64,000 nucleotides of DNA from Chitinophagaceae bacterium (GCA_016710745.1 JADJVB010000013.1:310001-374000), one strand, 5' to 3'; positions 26,401 to 35,355 are shown, counted from the stretch's first letter. Numbers and translations are program-made. The notes: generated from the sequence alone by a model not told the origin.

Positions 26401-27856
26401 ATTAAGTTTTACATACTGATTTTTTTGTGGATTTGTTGACATGTATAGGGCAATTCCATTCGTAGAAGAATTGCCAATTACGGCTATTGTTGCTTCCACA
26501 CCCGCTTGTTGATAATTTGTGCTTCTAATTGGATTGTTTTTCAAAGAGTTTTGATAAACTTCAGAAACGTCTAGTCTGCCAAAAGTCACATTTCTAAAAA
26601 AAGCAGCTGCCTTTGTAGGGTTTTCAATTACAAAAGCGTAGCGAACATTTCCGCACTCTATAAAACGAACAAAATTTAATTGGGTTTGATGTGCTCCCGT
26701 TTTTATACCTATTATATCGTCGTCAGAAGGTCCAGGTCGGTCATTTAAGTTCGTTGAGATATCTTGATGTGTGTACCAATCTGCTAAAAGAACTTCATTT
26801 GGTTGTAAAAACCAATTTTGGGCTACTTGATCGGGCATACTATCAGTTCTAATATTTTTTGGATAAATATATATACCATTTTTTACAACAATGAAAGCAT
26901 ATTCCTTTTGCGGTGTAATCATACTCAACTGAAAAACGGAATCTCCAGCATAATAAATAGCATTTGAGTAAATAGTTAACCTTTGTAATATTGTGGTATC
27001 CGGTGGTGGTGTTGGGCCACAAGGGTCAACGAAATTCAGGTAAAATGGGCATCCACCTCCGCCACTTCCGCCACCACCTCCACCTCCTCCGCCGCCACCT
27101 CCTCCGCCACCTCCTCCGCCTCCACTGGGGTCTGGGTCTTCCTCATATCCGCAAAAACAGTTACTGTCCATGATAATGGGCATGACATTAGCCCGCAAAT
27201 AGAACATATGAAATGAATTTGAACACAAAACACGTAGTTTGATTCAGATGGCTGGCTAATATCAGCTAATTTTAAAGTCTTTTCTTTTTGGTTCGTACCC
27301 TCATGTACATCAATGCCACCAAATAAATTCGAGGGGATATGATAAAATGTATTAGTACCCCAAATCTTATTTTCAAAATAGATAAACAGAGCGAGTCTTT
27401 GTTCTATTTGAGATACTTCAGCATCAGTATTGTAAACATGCTGGCGTAACATTTCCTGAGTGGTACAAGTGATACTATAAGTGTAATCCTCAGCTTGTGT
27501 AACTACAAGTAGTGCGGAAAGGTTTTGATTATTTAAAGTAAGCGGTATAATTATTGAATTTCCAAAGCTAGTGGGATCTGGAGTCAGTTGGTTTCCCTTT
27601 AATCCCAAACTGGCAATCCGCATTTAAAAGGCAACTTGTTTACAAAGCCTGAATTTCCATTTTCTTTTTTTAGTAGTTCAATTACAGAAGACACTTCTTT
27701 ATTATGGGGCACTTCGGTTAGAAAGAATTTTTCTGCAAAATCCGCAGAGTGAAAAGCTGGTGTTTTTGTATCAATTTTTGTGCAGGAATAGAAAATAAAG
27801 GCTGCTGATATAAATATTATAGATGACCTGACTGCAAACTTTAAGCTAATATTCAT
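26398..27856 (-). pseudogene. Gly-rich lipoprotein gene broken by two frameshifts
   Basis: Three overlapping minus-strand frames join into one protein. The first piece (27856 to about 27600) has a lipobox ending FYSC and the segment DFAEKFFLTEVPHNKEVSSVIELLKKENG. The second runs from about 27600 to 27230 (GNQLTPDPTSFGNSIIIPLTL onward). The third, about 27230 to 26398, has CFCGYEEDPDPS, a run of about 18 Gly residues, and a roughly 200-residue C-terminal domain. Both shifts need one extra base to repair, at the TTTGGG tract near 27606 and the TTTT tract near 27228. The gene may be dead, or both bases may be homopolymer sequencing errors. I do not assign a function. Confidence 0.75.
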
Positions 27857-27892
27857 AAGGAACAGTTATAAAAGAAATATTATAAAATAAAA

Positions 27893-27912
27893 ATAAGGAT
27901 AAATATCCTTAT
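27893..27912. promoter_or_regulatory. Inverted repeat ATAAGGATAAATATCCTTAT, probable XRE operator
   Basis: A perfect 9-2-9 inverted repeat lies in the 88-base gap between the broken lipoprotein gene and the divergent XRE regulator. A half-site (ATAAGGA) occurs at 27855-27861 by the lipoprotein start. Its position suggests that the regulator controls both directions. Confidence 0.55.
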
Positions 27913-27932
27913 ACAACAAAGTTATTTTCTTT

Positions 27933-27940
27933 TCACTTTG
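27933..27940 (+). promoter_or_regulatory. Possible -7 box TCACTTTG of the XRE gene
   Basis: TCACTTTG has one mismatch to TAnnTTTG and ends four bases before the GTG start at 27945. Confidence 0.35.
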
Positions 27941-27944
27941 ACAA

Positions 27945-28193
27945 GTGCCAAAAAAGGAGAGAAAAAAATATCAAAGGGACGATTTGTTTTTAAAGAATAT
28001 AGGTATAAGGATAAGGCAATTACTAATGGAAAAGGGGATGTCGCAGGAAAATCTTGCTTTTGAATGCGAATATGCTGATTATTCTCAAATTAACCGGATA
28101 GAGCTAGGTAAAGTAAATTTTTCTATCTCCTATTTAAAATTAATAGCTGAAAAATTAGGCGTTCCGGTTACAGAGTTACTAAACTTTGAATAA
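27945..28193 (+). CDS. XRE-family helix-turn-helix regulator
   Basis: The 82-residue product is a single Cro/CI-type HTH domain: IGIRIRQLLMEKGMSQENLAFECE, then YSQINRIELGKVNFSISYLKLIAEKLGVPVTELL. The start is GTG, and the first residues are basic (MPKKERKKYQR). It is divergent from the frameshifted lipoprotein gene, with a perfect inverted repeat between them, which fits local control. There is no C-terminal sensing domain. It ends 19 bases from the convergent epimerase gene. Confidence 0.88.
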   Translation: MPKKERKKYQRDDLFLKNIGIRIRQLLMEKGMSQENLAFECEYADYSQINRIELGKVNFSISYLKLIAEKLGVPVTELLNFE

Positions 28194-28212
28194 GCGTTAT
28201 TTTCCCAAGTAA

Positions 28213-28620
28213 CTAAGCTTTCTTTATTTGTTCGCACAATTCAATCAAAACCCCGTTGGTTCCTTTGGGATGCAAAAAACAAACCAGTTTATTATCGGCA
28301 CCGGCCTTCGGTTCTTCATTAAGCAAAACAAACCCTTCTCCCTGTAAGCGTTTCATTTCGGCTTTGATGTCGGCCACATCAAAAGCAATATGGTGCAGCC
28401 CTTCGCCTTTGCGTTCAATGAATTTGGCAATCACGCCATGGGGGTCGGTGCTTTCCAAAAGCTCGATCTTGGTTTCGCCTTTTTTAAAAAAAGCAGTGTT
28501 TACGTTCTCGCTTTCTACCGTTTCGGTCTTATAGCACTCACTATTCAGCAGTTTTTCAAATAAGGGAATGGAAATCGCAAGGTCCTTAACAGCTATTCCG
28601 AGATGCTCTATTTTTTGCAT
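28213..28620 (-). CDS. mce: Methylmalonyl-CoA epimerase
   Basis: This 135-residue protein is a glyoxalase/VOC-fold enzyme matching methylmalonyl-CoA epimerase over its full length. The metal ligands appear as His6 in KIEHLGIAV, His77 in GLHHIAFDV (approximate number) and a C-terminal Glu in GVLIELCEQ. It interconverts (R)- and (S)-methylmalonyl-CoA in propionate metabolism. A related gene, a B12-binding domain homologous to the mutase small part, lies 20 kb away at 48029-48436. Confidence 0.93.
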   Translation of the reverse strand: MQKIEHLGIAVKDLAISIPLFEKLLNSECYKTETVESENVNTAFFKKGETKIELLESTDPHGVIAKFIERKGEGLHHIAFDVADIKAEMKRLQGEGFVLLNEEPKAGADNKLVCFLHPKGTNGVLIELCEQIKKA

Positions 28621-28710
28621 TATTTTACCATTAATAATTATATCGTTTACGATTTCGGTAAAATGAACGTTAAACCATTCATTCGGCTGCTAAAATAGAA
28701 CCTTTTACAG

Positions 28711-28718
28711 TAAATTTG
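28711..28718 (+). promoter_or_regulatory. Exact -7 box TAAATTTG of iscS
   Basis: TAAATTTG matches TAnnTTTG and lies 35 bases before the iscS ATG, giving a leader of about 30 bases, longer than at most genes here. Confidence 0.5.
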
Positions 28719-28753
28719 CGTTATTACAAACAGAAACTAAACAGAATGATTTT

Positions 28754-29971
28754 ATGTTGAAATTGCCCATTTATTTAGATAATAACGCCACCACACCCAT
28801 GGATCCCAGGGTTTTGGAAGCGATGACCCCATATTTTTTAGAACATTATGGTAACGCAGCCAGCCGTAACCACCCTTTTGGCTGGGAGGCCGAAGAGGCG
28901 GTAGACTATGCCAGGGAGCAGGTGGCCAAATTAATTGGCGCCGATCCCAAGGAAATTATATTTACTTCGGGAGCTACCGAAGGCGATAACCTGGGCATTA
29001 AGGGGATTTATGAGATGTATGCCAGCAAGGGCAATCATATCATTACCGCAACTACCGAGCACAAAGCGGTTTTAGATACCTGTAAGCATATCGAAAAATC
29101 GGGTGGCGAAGTAACTTATTTGCAGGTACAGCCGGATGGATTGATCGATTTAAAAGAACTGGAAGCGGCCATTAAACCAACAACTATATTGATTGCCATC
29201 ATGTATGCCAACAACGAAATTGGCGTGGTAATGCCCATTAAGGAAATAAGCGCCATTGCCCGCAAGCATGGAGTTTTATTATTCACCGATGGTACACAGG
29301 CAGTAGGTAAAATTCCGGTTGATGTGAATAAAGACGGGATCGACCTGATGGCTTTTACAGCCCATAAAATGTATGGTCCCAAAGGTGTTGGTGCATTATA
29401 TGTACGTCGCAAAAACCCAAGGGTAAAAGTAACTGCGCAGATCGATGGTGGCGGACACGAGCGTGGTATGCGTAGCGGAACTTTAAACGTGCCGGGTATC
29501 GTTGGATTCGGAAAAGCCTGCGAAATTTGTATGCTGGATATGGAAGAAGATACCAAACGCATCTCTAAAATGAGAGATTACCTGGAAACCGAATTATTAA
29601 AACTGGAGGAAGCTTATGTTAATGGCAGCCGCGAGCACCGTTTGCCACATGTGGCCAATATTTCTTTTAAACATGTAGAGGGCGAAGGATTACTGATGGG
29701 CTTTAATAAAAATATTGCCTTAAGCAGCGGATCGGCCTGTACATCTGCTTCGTTGGAACCAAGTTATGTGTTAAAAGCGTTAGGCCTGGGCGATGATCTG
29801 GCGCATTCGTCGCTGCGTTTTGGATTGGGAAGATTTACCACCGACGAACAAATTGAATACACCATCAAAGCAATAAGCGAAACCGTTTTGAAGTTAAGGG
29901 AAATGAGTCCGCTTTGGGAAATGTATAAAGAAGGAATAGATTTGAGTACGATCGAGTGGGCAGCACACTAA
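28754..29971 (+). CDS. iscS: Cysteine desulfurase IscS
   Basis: The 405-residue PLP enzyme releases sulphur from cysteine for iron-sulphur cluster assembly on IscU. Visible landmarks are IYLDNNATTPMDP at the start, GATEGDNLGIKG, the PLP Lys205 in FTAHKMYGPKG, and the mobile-loop Cys329 in SSGSACTSASLEPSYVL, typical of group I IscS. It is the first gene of an iscS-iscU-iscA cluster. No iscR, hscA or fdx lies in this window. Confidence 0.96.
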   Translation: MLKLPIYLDNNATTPMDPRVLEAMTPYFLEHYGNAASRNHPFGWEAEEAVDYAREQVAKLIGADPKEIIFTSGATEGDNLGIKGIYEMYASKGNHIITATTEHKAVLDTCKHIEKSGGEVTYLQVQPDGLIDLKELEAAIKPTTILIAIMYANNEIGVVMPIKEISAIARKHGVLLFTDGTQAVGKIPVDVNKDGIDLMAFTAHKMYGPKGVGALYVRRKNPRVKVTAQIDGGGHERGMRSGTLNVPGIVGFGKACEICMLDMEEDTKRISKMRDYLETELLKLEEAYVNGSREHRLPHVANISFKHVEGEGLLMGFNKNIALSSGSACTSASLEPSYVLKALGLGDDLAHSSLRFGLGRFTTDEQIEYTIKAISETVLKLREMSPLWEMYKEGIDLSTIEWAAH

Positions 29972-29980
29972 ACAATTTTC

Positions 29981-30040
29981 GATTGTAGATTTGCGATTGC
30001 AGATTTACAGTCGGCAGAAATAAATCTAAAATCTACAATC
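29981..30040 (+). repeat. Inverted-repeat segment between iscS and iscU
   Basis: GATTGTAGATTT at 29981-29992 pairs perfectly over 12 bases with AAATCTACAATC at 30029-30040. Between them are related GATTGCAGATTT and AAATCT units, so the whole gap is built from copies of one short A/T-rich word. It could form an mRNA hairpin ahead of iscU. Confidence 0.55.
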
Positions 30041-30060
30041 ATAAATCTAAAATAATTACA

Positions 30061-30480
30061 ATGGCATATTCAGAAAAAGTAATCGACCACTACCAAAATC
30101 CAAAAAATGTTGGTACGTTGGATAAAAGCGCAAAAAATGTAGGAACCGGCCTGGTAGGCGCACCCGAATGTGGAGACGTTATGCGTCTTCAGATTGAAGT
30201 GGATGATGCCACAGGTATGATCACCGACGCCAAATTTAAAACCTTTGGATGTGGCTCGGCTATTGCATCTTCATCTTTGGCTACCGAGTGGCTGAAAGGT
30301 AAGAGCGTAGATGAGGCATTGAAAATTGATAATATGGACATCGTTGAAGAGTTAAATCTTCCCCCGGTAAAAATACATTGCAGCGTATTGGCCGAAGATG
30401 CCATCAAATCAGCTATCAACGACTACCGGGTTAAAAACGGTTTGGAAGAAATTAAGTTTGAGGAGAGTGTGGTTCATTAA
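30061..30480 (+). CDS. iscU: Iron-sulphur cluster scaffold IscU
   Basis: This 139-residue scaffold shows the three cluster-ligand cysteines in order: Cys37 in GAPECGDVM, Cys64 in FGCGSA and Cys107 in IHCSVLAEDA, with Asp39 and His106 also conserved. It receives sulphur from IscS and iron to build [2Fe-2S] clusters in the cytoplasm. It is separated from iscS by an 89-base repeat-rich gap and from iscA by 82 bases. Confidence 0.96.
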   Translation: MAYSEKVIDHYQNPKNVGTLDKSAKNVGTGLVGAPECGDVMRLQIEVDDATGMITDAKFKTFGCGSAIASSSLATEWLKGKSVDEALKIDNMDIVEELNLPPVKIHCSVLAEDAIKSAINDYRVKNGLEEIKFEESVVH

Positions 30481-30562
30481 TTGAGCTACTAGCAACAAGT
30501 AATTAGCCGTTCGCCTTTGTGCTAAGCTAAATGCTACATGCTAATAGCTAAAAGCTTACAAA

Positions 30563-30913
30563 ATGGTAGCGACAGATAACAGTATATTCATCAGCGACAA
30601 AGCAAAAGCCAAAGTGTTGCAACTTATGGAAGAAGCCGGTGTGGCTGGTGATGAAAGTCATTTTTTGCGAGTGGGTGTAGTGGGTGGTGGTTGCAGCGGA
30701 TTGAGTTATAAGATGGATTTTGACACAGAAATAAAACCGATGGACCAGGTTTTTGAAGATAAAGGAATTAAGATCGTTTGCGACCTGAAGAGTTTTCTTT
30801 ACCTGGTAAATACCGAACTGGAATTCAGCGACGGGTTGAATGGCAAAGGATTTTATTTCAACAATCCCAATGCCAGCCGCAGTTGTGGTTGTGGCGAGAG
30901 TTTTGCAGTTTAA
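30563..30913 (+). CDS. iscA: Iron-sulphur cluster assembly accessory protein IscA/ErpA type
   Basis: The 116-residue A-type carrier has the three conserved cysteines: Cys44 in GGGCSGLSY and the C-terminal Cys108/Cys110 pair in SCGCGESF. The spacing is standard. It transfers clusters to target proteins. The name iscA follows from position behind iscU. ErpA is a possible alternative from sequence alone. A hairpin terminator lies just downstream. Confidence 0.93.
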   Translation: MVATDNSIFISDKAKAKVLQLMEEAGVAGDESHFLRVGVVGGGCSGLSYKMDFDTEIKPMDQVFEDKGIKIVCDLKSFLYLVNTELEFSDGLNGKGFYFNNPNASRSCGCGESFAV

Positions 30914-30934
30914 TAAATAGGTTTACAATATTAA

Positions 30935-30964
30935 TAAATGCCTCCTGTTATCGGGAGGCATTTA
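30935..30964. terminator. Bidirectional hairpin terminator
   Basis: The arms TAAATGCCTCC and GGAGGCATTTA pair perfectly over 11 bases around an eight-base loop. It lies between the convergent iscA and Pro-rich protein genes, so it can serve both. Confidence 0.75.
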
Positions 30965-30969
30965 TCGTT

Positions 30970-31449
30970 TTAGTCGTTTTCATTTGGCGCCGGTGGAGCA
31001 ACAGGTGCTGCAGGCGGCGGCGGTGGTGGGGGAGGCAATTCCCCGTATTTATTTTCATAGTAATTTTTGTTGGCATTCCATTTCTCCATGGATACCTTTT
31101 CCGTTACCCCGTTCTTTTTCATATACACCATATTATTGCCGTTATTATACTGTACGGACAGATCATATCCCTTATCGTTAACCGTAACGGGTGAAGTAAA
31201 TTTTCCTTTTTCGGGCTTTGGTGGTGGTGTTGGCGGTGGCGGTGCCGGTGGTGGTGGAGGAGGTGGTGCCACGTCTGTCGTCGAGATCTCCGGTGGCGGT
31301 GGTGGCGGAGGAGGAGGAGCAGGAGGTGGTGCCACATCTGTTGTCGAGATCTCCGGTGGCGGTGGCGGCGCTTTTTCGGCCTTGTTTTTTTGGGCTATTA
31401 TATTTGTCGTAATTGAACATACAAAAAACAGCAGTAGTAATTTTTTCAT
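30970..31449 (-). CDS. Proline-rich secreted protein
   Basis: The 159-residue product has a signal peptide (MKKLLLLFFVCSITTNIIAQ) and a long proline-rich region with a duplicated 21-residue unit containing EISTTDVAPPP. A short folded region of about 55 residues follows (VTVNDKGYDLSVQYNNGNNMVYMKKNG), and then a second proline run. At DNA level the unit is a 63-base direct repeat. The Pro-rich parts are probably extended periplasmic or surface linkers. No enzymatic motif is seen. Confidence 0.75.
   Translation of the reverse strand: MKKLLLLFFVCSITTNIIAQKNKAEKAPPPPPEISTTDVAPPPAPPPPPPPPPEISTTDVAPPPPPPPAPPPPTPPPKPEKGKFTSPVTVNDKGYDLSVQYNNGNNMVYMKKNGVTEKVSMEKWNANKNYYENKYGELPPPPPPPPAAPVAPPAPNEND
31261..31371 (+). 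repeat. 63-base tandem repeat inside the Pro-rich gene
   Basis: Copies at about 31261-31308 and 31324-31371 differ at only a few bases. They encode the duplicated EISTTDVAPPP unit on the minus strand. Confidence 0.7.
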
Positions 31450-31493
31450 AATTAGGTTTATTGTTAGATACGATGCCTGTCATATTCCATAAA

Positions 31494-31523
31494 AAAAAGC
31501 GGAGAAAATTTTCTCCGCTTTTT
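31494..31523 (-). terminator. Intrinsic terminator of the M43 protease gene
   Basis: The 30-base sequence is a perfect inverted repeat with arms AAAAAGCGGAGAAAA and TTTTCTCCGCTTTTT. On the minus strand it follows the protease stop codon and ends in a T-run. Confidence 0.8.
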
Positions 31524-31542
31524 AAATGATTATATGTTTTGC

Positions 31543-32526
31543 TTATTGAGCGAAGGAATTTCTTCCACCACCGGGTAAGAAAGTTGCATTCATACGGGTT
31601 GACTGACCAGCCGAGAACATGTACATACAGGCATCATAGGTGTAGTCCATATAGTTCATCGTCATTTCAACAGGTGTGCCCGAGCAGGTGCTGTAATGAG
31701 GATAAGTTGGGCATCCGCCATTCGATGTATTATGTGTTGGCGTATCAGCCACCTGGTCGTTTCCGCAGGTAGCATCGCCCCAGATATGACGGAGGTTTAA
31801 CCAGTGACCGATTTCGTGCGTTGCCGTGCGGCCGAGACCATAAGGTGCCGCAGCAGTACCGGTGTTTCCGGTAGCTCTGTCATCAAGCACTACACCATCA
31901 GTAGCCGAATTTCCTCCGGGGAACTGTGCATAGCCTAAAATTCCGCCGCCCATATTACAAACCCAAATATTCAATTTGGTTGTAGGACTGGTAGGGTTTA
32001 AACCACCCTGGGAGCTTTTTTTCATCGCATCATTAGTGCTCCAGCTTTTTTTATTGGTTGATTTTCGGATCACCTGGTCCAAAACAAAACGTACATTAAT
32101 ATCTCCTGAGCGAACAGCCTGGAAAATACTTGGAGTAGAATTATAATCGCTATTGGTTGCTGAAAAATCAGCGTTTATTACATCGATCTGCGACTGAATT
32201 TGCGCCTGCGAAATATTTTCAGCACTTGTTTTGTACAAAACATTAAATACAACCGGAATGATAACCTGTCCGCCCTGCATAAAATAATTCCCCGGGTTTT
32301 TAATGTAGTCGGCGGTTAATCTTTCAATAGCATCCATCCTGGCAGCCAAAGTCGGATCTTCGCGCAATTGAATTTCCAAAACAGCCTGTGCAGCACAACG
32401 GTCACCCGACACCGTTGCCTCCATTTCAGGTTCAGTAATTTTTTCTTCAGAAAAAGTTTCTGTTTCTTTTGTACAGCTCAGTGCGAAAATGATGCATCCT
32501 GCAAGAGCAAAAATTGTTTTTTTCAT
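31543..32526 (-). CDS. M43-family zinc metalloprotease lipoprotein
   Basis: This 327-residue protein has a lipoprotein signal (FALSC, Cys18), a prodomain of about 170 residues, and a metzincin catalytic domain. The zinc motif is HEIGHWLNLRH at 237-247, and a Met-turn MNYMDY follows near residue 295. The GDATCGNDQVADTPTH segment is typical of the pappalysin/cytophagalysin (M43) group. No type IX sorting domain is present at the C-terminus, which fits membrane anchoring through the lipid. Confidence 0.93.
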   Translation of the reverse strand: MKKTIFALAGCIIFALSCTKETETFSEEKITEPEMEATVSGDRCAAQAVLEIQLREDPTLAARMDAIERLTADYIKNPGNYFMQGGQVIIPVVFNVLYKTSAENISQAQIQSQIDVINADFSATNSDYNSTPSIFQAVRSGDINVRFVLDQVIRKSTNKKSWSTNDAMKKSSQGGLNPTSPTTKLNIWVCNMGGGILGYAQFPGGNSATDGVVLDDRATGNTGTAAAPYGLGRTATHEIGHWLNLRHIWGDATCGNDQVADTPTHNTSNGGCPTYPHYSTCSGTPVEMTMNYMDYTYDACMYMFSAGQSTRMNATFLPGGGRNSFAQ

Positions 32527-32913
32527 AAATCGATAAAGGTTTGATTAAAAAATGTAAAATCAAATTAAGAAACCTTTAACACAATTTATCATTTGGGGAT
32601 AATTATTTTTTATTGGTAAAGTATTTTTACCCTGGTAATTTTACGACAGTAAATAAATCCATGGCCTTTTGTAGCATAGGACCTAAAGAGAATTGGTAAA
32701 CCACAGATTTTGCCTGCGGAACCGGTATATATAGTTAATAAAACAGTTGCTGTTCTGAAATTAATAAAGCCGAAGATTGATAAATGCTGTTTACTTTCTT
32801 TCCCTGATAATTCTTTACTTGTACAGGCTACCTGGTACGTCAAATATCAGCTAACCGGTAATTAGCGATATATTAACCTGTTATATAGTAAATTGCAGCA
32901 ATTTTATTAATAC
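32527..32913. other. 387-base intergenic region
   Basis: This gap separates the divergent protease and gldF genes. A 77-codon minus-strand frame inside it (32610-32843) lacks protein-like features and is rejected. A small hairpin (GGTAAA paired with TTTACC) occurs near 32615-32632. A TATATAGTAAATTG string about 20 bases before gldF could be a degenerate promoter. Nothing else is seen. Confidence 0.5.
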
Positions 32914-33636
32914 ATGTGGAGCATTTGTAAAAAAGAACTCAACCAGTTTTTCAGCAGCCTTACCGGTTATATTGCCATTATCTTTTTTCTATTGATCAAT
33001 GGGATATTTCTGTTTATATTACCCGATAGCAGTATTTTTGAATTTGGCTATGCTACGCTGGATAAATTTTTTGAACTGGCTCCCTGGATTCTGATGTTTT
33101 TAGTACCCGCCATTACCATGCGCTCGCTGGCTGATGAATTTAAAGCCGGTACGTTTGAAATACTTAAAACCAAACCGGTAAGCTCCTGGCAAATTGTTTT
33201 GGGCAAATATTTTTCAATACTCATTGTATTATTGCTGACTATTTTACCAACGGTAATTTATATTCTTACCATTAAAACCTTAAGTGTTCAGGGCGGTATC
33301 GACAGCGGAGGTATCATGGGCAGTTATATCGGCTTGTTTTTACTGGCAGCAGTTTTTGCGGCGATTGGCCTTTTTTGTAGTGGAATTACCAGTAATGCGG
33401 TTGTTGCTTTTTTGATCAGTGCATTCAGCTGTTTGATATTGTATTTTGGTTTTAATGCCCTGAGTAAGCTGCCTTTTTTTGCGAACGGATTGGATTATTA
33501 TATTGAAATGGCGGGCATCGATTTTCATTACCGAAGCATGAGCAGGGGTGTGCTCGACAGCCGCGACCTGCTTTATTTTCTGAGTGTAATTTTTATTTTC
33601 TTATTATCTACCGTTAAAAATCTCTATAAAAAATAA
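32914..33636 (+). CDS. gldF: Gliding-associated ABC transporter permease GldF
   Basis: GldF is the membrane permease of the GldA-GldF-GldG ABC transporter linked to gliding. The 240-residue product starts MWSICKKELNQFFSSLTGYIAI and has six predicted membrane helices, with the usual LADEFKAGTFEILKTKPVSSWQIVLGKY cytoplasmic loop near residues 70-97. Its stop codon directly abuts the gldG start, so the two are co-translated. The ATPase gene gldA is not in the window. Confidence 0.93.
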   Translation: MWSICKKELNQFFSSLTGYIAIIFFLLINGIFLFILPDSSIFEFGYATLDKFFELAPWILMFLVPAITMRSLADEFKAGTFEILKTKPVSSWQIVLGKYFSILIVLLLTILPTVIYILTIKTLSVQGGIDSGGIMGSYIGLFLLAAVFAAIGLFCSGITSNAVVAFLISAFSCLILYFGFNALSKLPFFANGLDYYIEMAGIDFHYRSMSRGVLDSRDLLYFLSVIFIFLLSTVKNLYKK

Positions 33637-35355
33637 ATGAGTGTATTTGGTAAAATATGGAAAAGTAAATTCTGGTTGCCGATAACCATTATAGCGCTGG
33701 TTGTTTTAAACTGGCTGGCCTCACTATATCATGCACGAATTGACTTCACCAACGAAAAAAGATTTACCCTGTCGGCACCAACGAAGAAAATATTAAGAAA
33801 CCTGGATGCTGTGGTAGAAGTGGATGTTTTTTTAACAGGTGATTTCCCCAGCGGGTTTAAAAAACTGGCGCTTAGTACCAATGAAATACTCGGTGAGTTT
33901 AAGGAAATAGCCGGCAACAACCTGCAGTATAATTTTATCAGTCCGGATGAGTTGATGCCCGGTACAGCTGTGTCCTGGGGAGACACCCTATCAGCTACAG
34001 GTTTATATCCTTTCAACTTAAAATCACAATTAAAAGAAGGAGAAAAGCAGCAACTGGTGTATCCTTTTGCTTTGATGCGGTATAAAGGAAAAACCATGCC
34101 CATCAGGCTATATAATGGCATACCTAATATAGGTTTTAGGGAGATAAACAATGCCGAAGCATTGATGGAATATGAATTGGCAAACGGCATATATAAACTG
34201 GGTAACGAAAACAAACCCATGGTTGCTTATTCGGCCGGCAATGGTGAGCCGCCTGTAGGAAGTTATATTACCTACGACCTTGTTGAAAATGTACTGCGCC
34301 CCGATTATAACCTGTTCACCTTTAATTTAAATGCACAGGCACTCATACCCGATACGTTTAAATTGCTGATGATTGTTAAACCAACAAAACCTTTCAGTGA
34401 AGAAGCCAAACTTAAGATCGATCAGTTTGTGATGCGGGGAGGCAAGGTTTTATTTTTTATAGATAAGCTGAATGCCGAGATGGACAGCCTGCGGATAAAA
34501 AACGAAGTGATTGCTTACGACCGGGGCCTGGAGCTGAATGATCTGTTTTTTCGGTATGGCGCCCGGATAAATTCCGACCTGGTGATGGACCTGCAAAGCG
34601 ACAGGCTCCCCTTTGATGTTAACGGTGATGGACAGTTTGAATTTTTAACCTGGAATTATTTTCCCGTATTTGCTTCTGCATCAGATCACGTGATCAATAG
34701 AAACCTGGGATTTGTTTCGGGTAAATTTGTTAATTCAATGGATACAACAGGCGCCGAAGGAATTAAAAAAACAAGCTTATTGAGTTCGTCTCAAAATTCC
34801 AGGTCGATTGCTACGCCGGCGCTGATCAGTGGCCGGGAAAATGTGAATGCACCGAGAGATGAAAAATTCAATAAAGCCAATATCCCGGTGGCTGTTTTAC
34901 TCGAGGGCAGGTTTAAATCCCTGTTTGCAAACCGGTTGTCGCAGGCATTTAACGACAGCCTGTCGAAATACGGATCAACATTTATACCGCAGTGTTTGTA
35001 CGATAATAAAATGATCATAGTGGCTGACGGGGATATACCATTAAATTCTATGCAGCAAAACGAACCCCTACCCATGGGAATGAATCCATTTACTTACAAC
35101 TCCCAGTATCAATATCAGTTTGCCAATAAAAATTTTGTGCAGAATTGTCTCGATTACCTGATCAATACATCTAACTTAACCGAGGCAAAAGCAAAAGAAT
35201 ATACCCTGCGTTTGCTGGATAAGAAAAAAGTTGAGGCTGAAAAAATAACCTGGCTGCTCATTAATATCCTGGTTCCGGTAATAGGGGTGCTTTTGTTCGC
35301 ATTGGCCTTTCAATTTAGAAGAAAAAGAAAATATACAATTAATTTAAATGGATAA
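33637..35355 (+). CDS. gldG: Gliding-associated ABC transporter substrate-binding protein GldG
   Basis: The 572-residue product matches GldG. It has an N-terminal membrane helix (LPITIIALVVLNWLASLYH), a large extracytoplasmic domain beginning RIDFTNEKRFTLSAPTKKIL, and a C-terminal membrane helix (LLINILVPVIGVLLFALAF) with a basic tail. It works with GldF in the ABC transporter. It follows gldF with no gap and overlaps the next gene by eight bases. Confidence 0.93.
   Translation: MSVFGKIWKSKFWLPITIIALVVLNWLASLYHARIDFTNEKRFTLSAPTKKILRNLDAVVEVDVFLTGDFPSGFKKLALSTNEILGEFKEIAGNNLQYNFISPDELMPGTAVSWGDTLSATGLYPFNLKSQLKEGEKQQLVYPFALMRYKGKTMPIRLYNGIPNIGFREINNAEALMEYELANGIYKLGNENKPMVAYSAGNGEPPVGSYITYDLVENVLRPDYNLFTFNLNAQALIPDTFKLLMIVKPTKPFSEEAKLKIDQFVMRGGKVLFFIDKLNAEMDSLRIKNEVIAYDRGLELNDLFFRYGARINSDLVMDLQSDRLPFDVNGDGQFEFLTWNYFPVFASASDHVINRNLGFVSGKFVNSMDTTGAEGIKKTSLLSSSQNSRSIATPALISGRENVNAPRDEKFNKANIPVAVLLEGRFKSLFANRLSQAFNDSLSKYGSTFIPQCLYDNKMIIVADGDIPLNSMQQNEPLPMGMNPFTYNSQYQYQFANKNFVQNCLDYLINTSNLTEAKAKEYTLRLLDKKKVEAEKITWLLINILVPVIGVLLFALAFQFRRKRKYTINLNG

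Noticed and set aside
27228..27240. Programmed -1 frameshift at the TTTT tract
   Set aside because: There is no classic slippery heptamer and no clear downstream structure. Two sites of the same type point to base loss or sequencing error instead.
27036..27623. 195-codon frame as an independent gene
   Set aside because: Its content continues the frame before and after it, so it is the middle part of one broken lipoprotein gene.
32610..32843. 77-codon minus-strand frame before gldF
   Set aside because: There is no family match, no plausible start context, and hairpin sequence inside.
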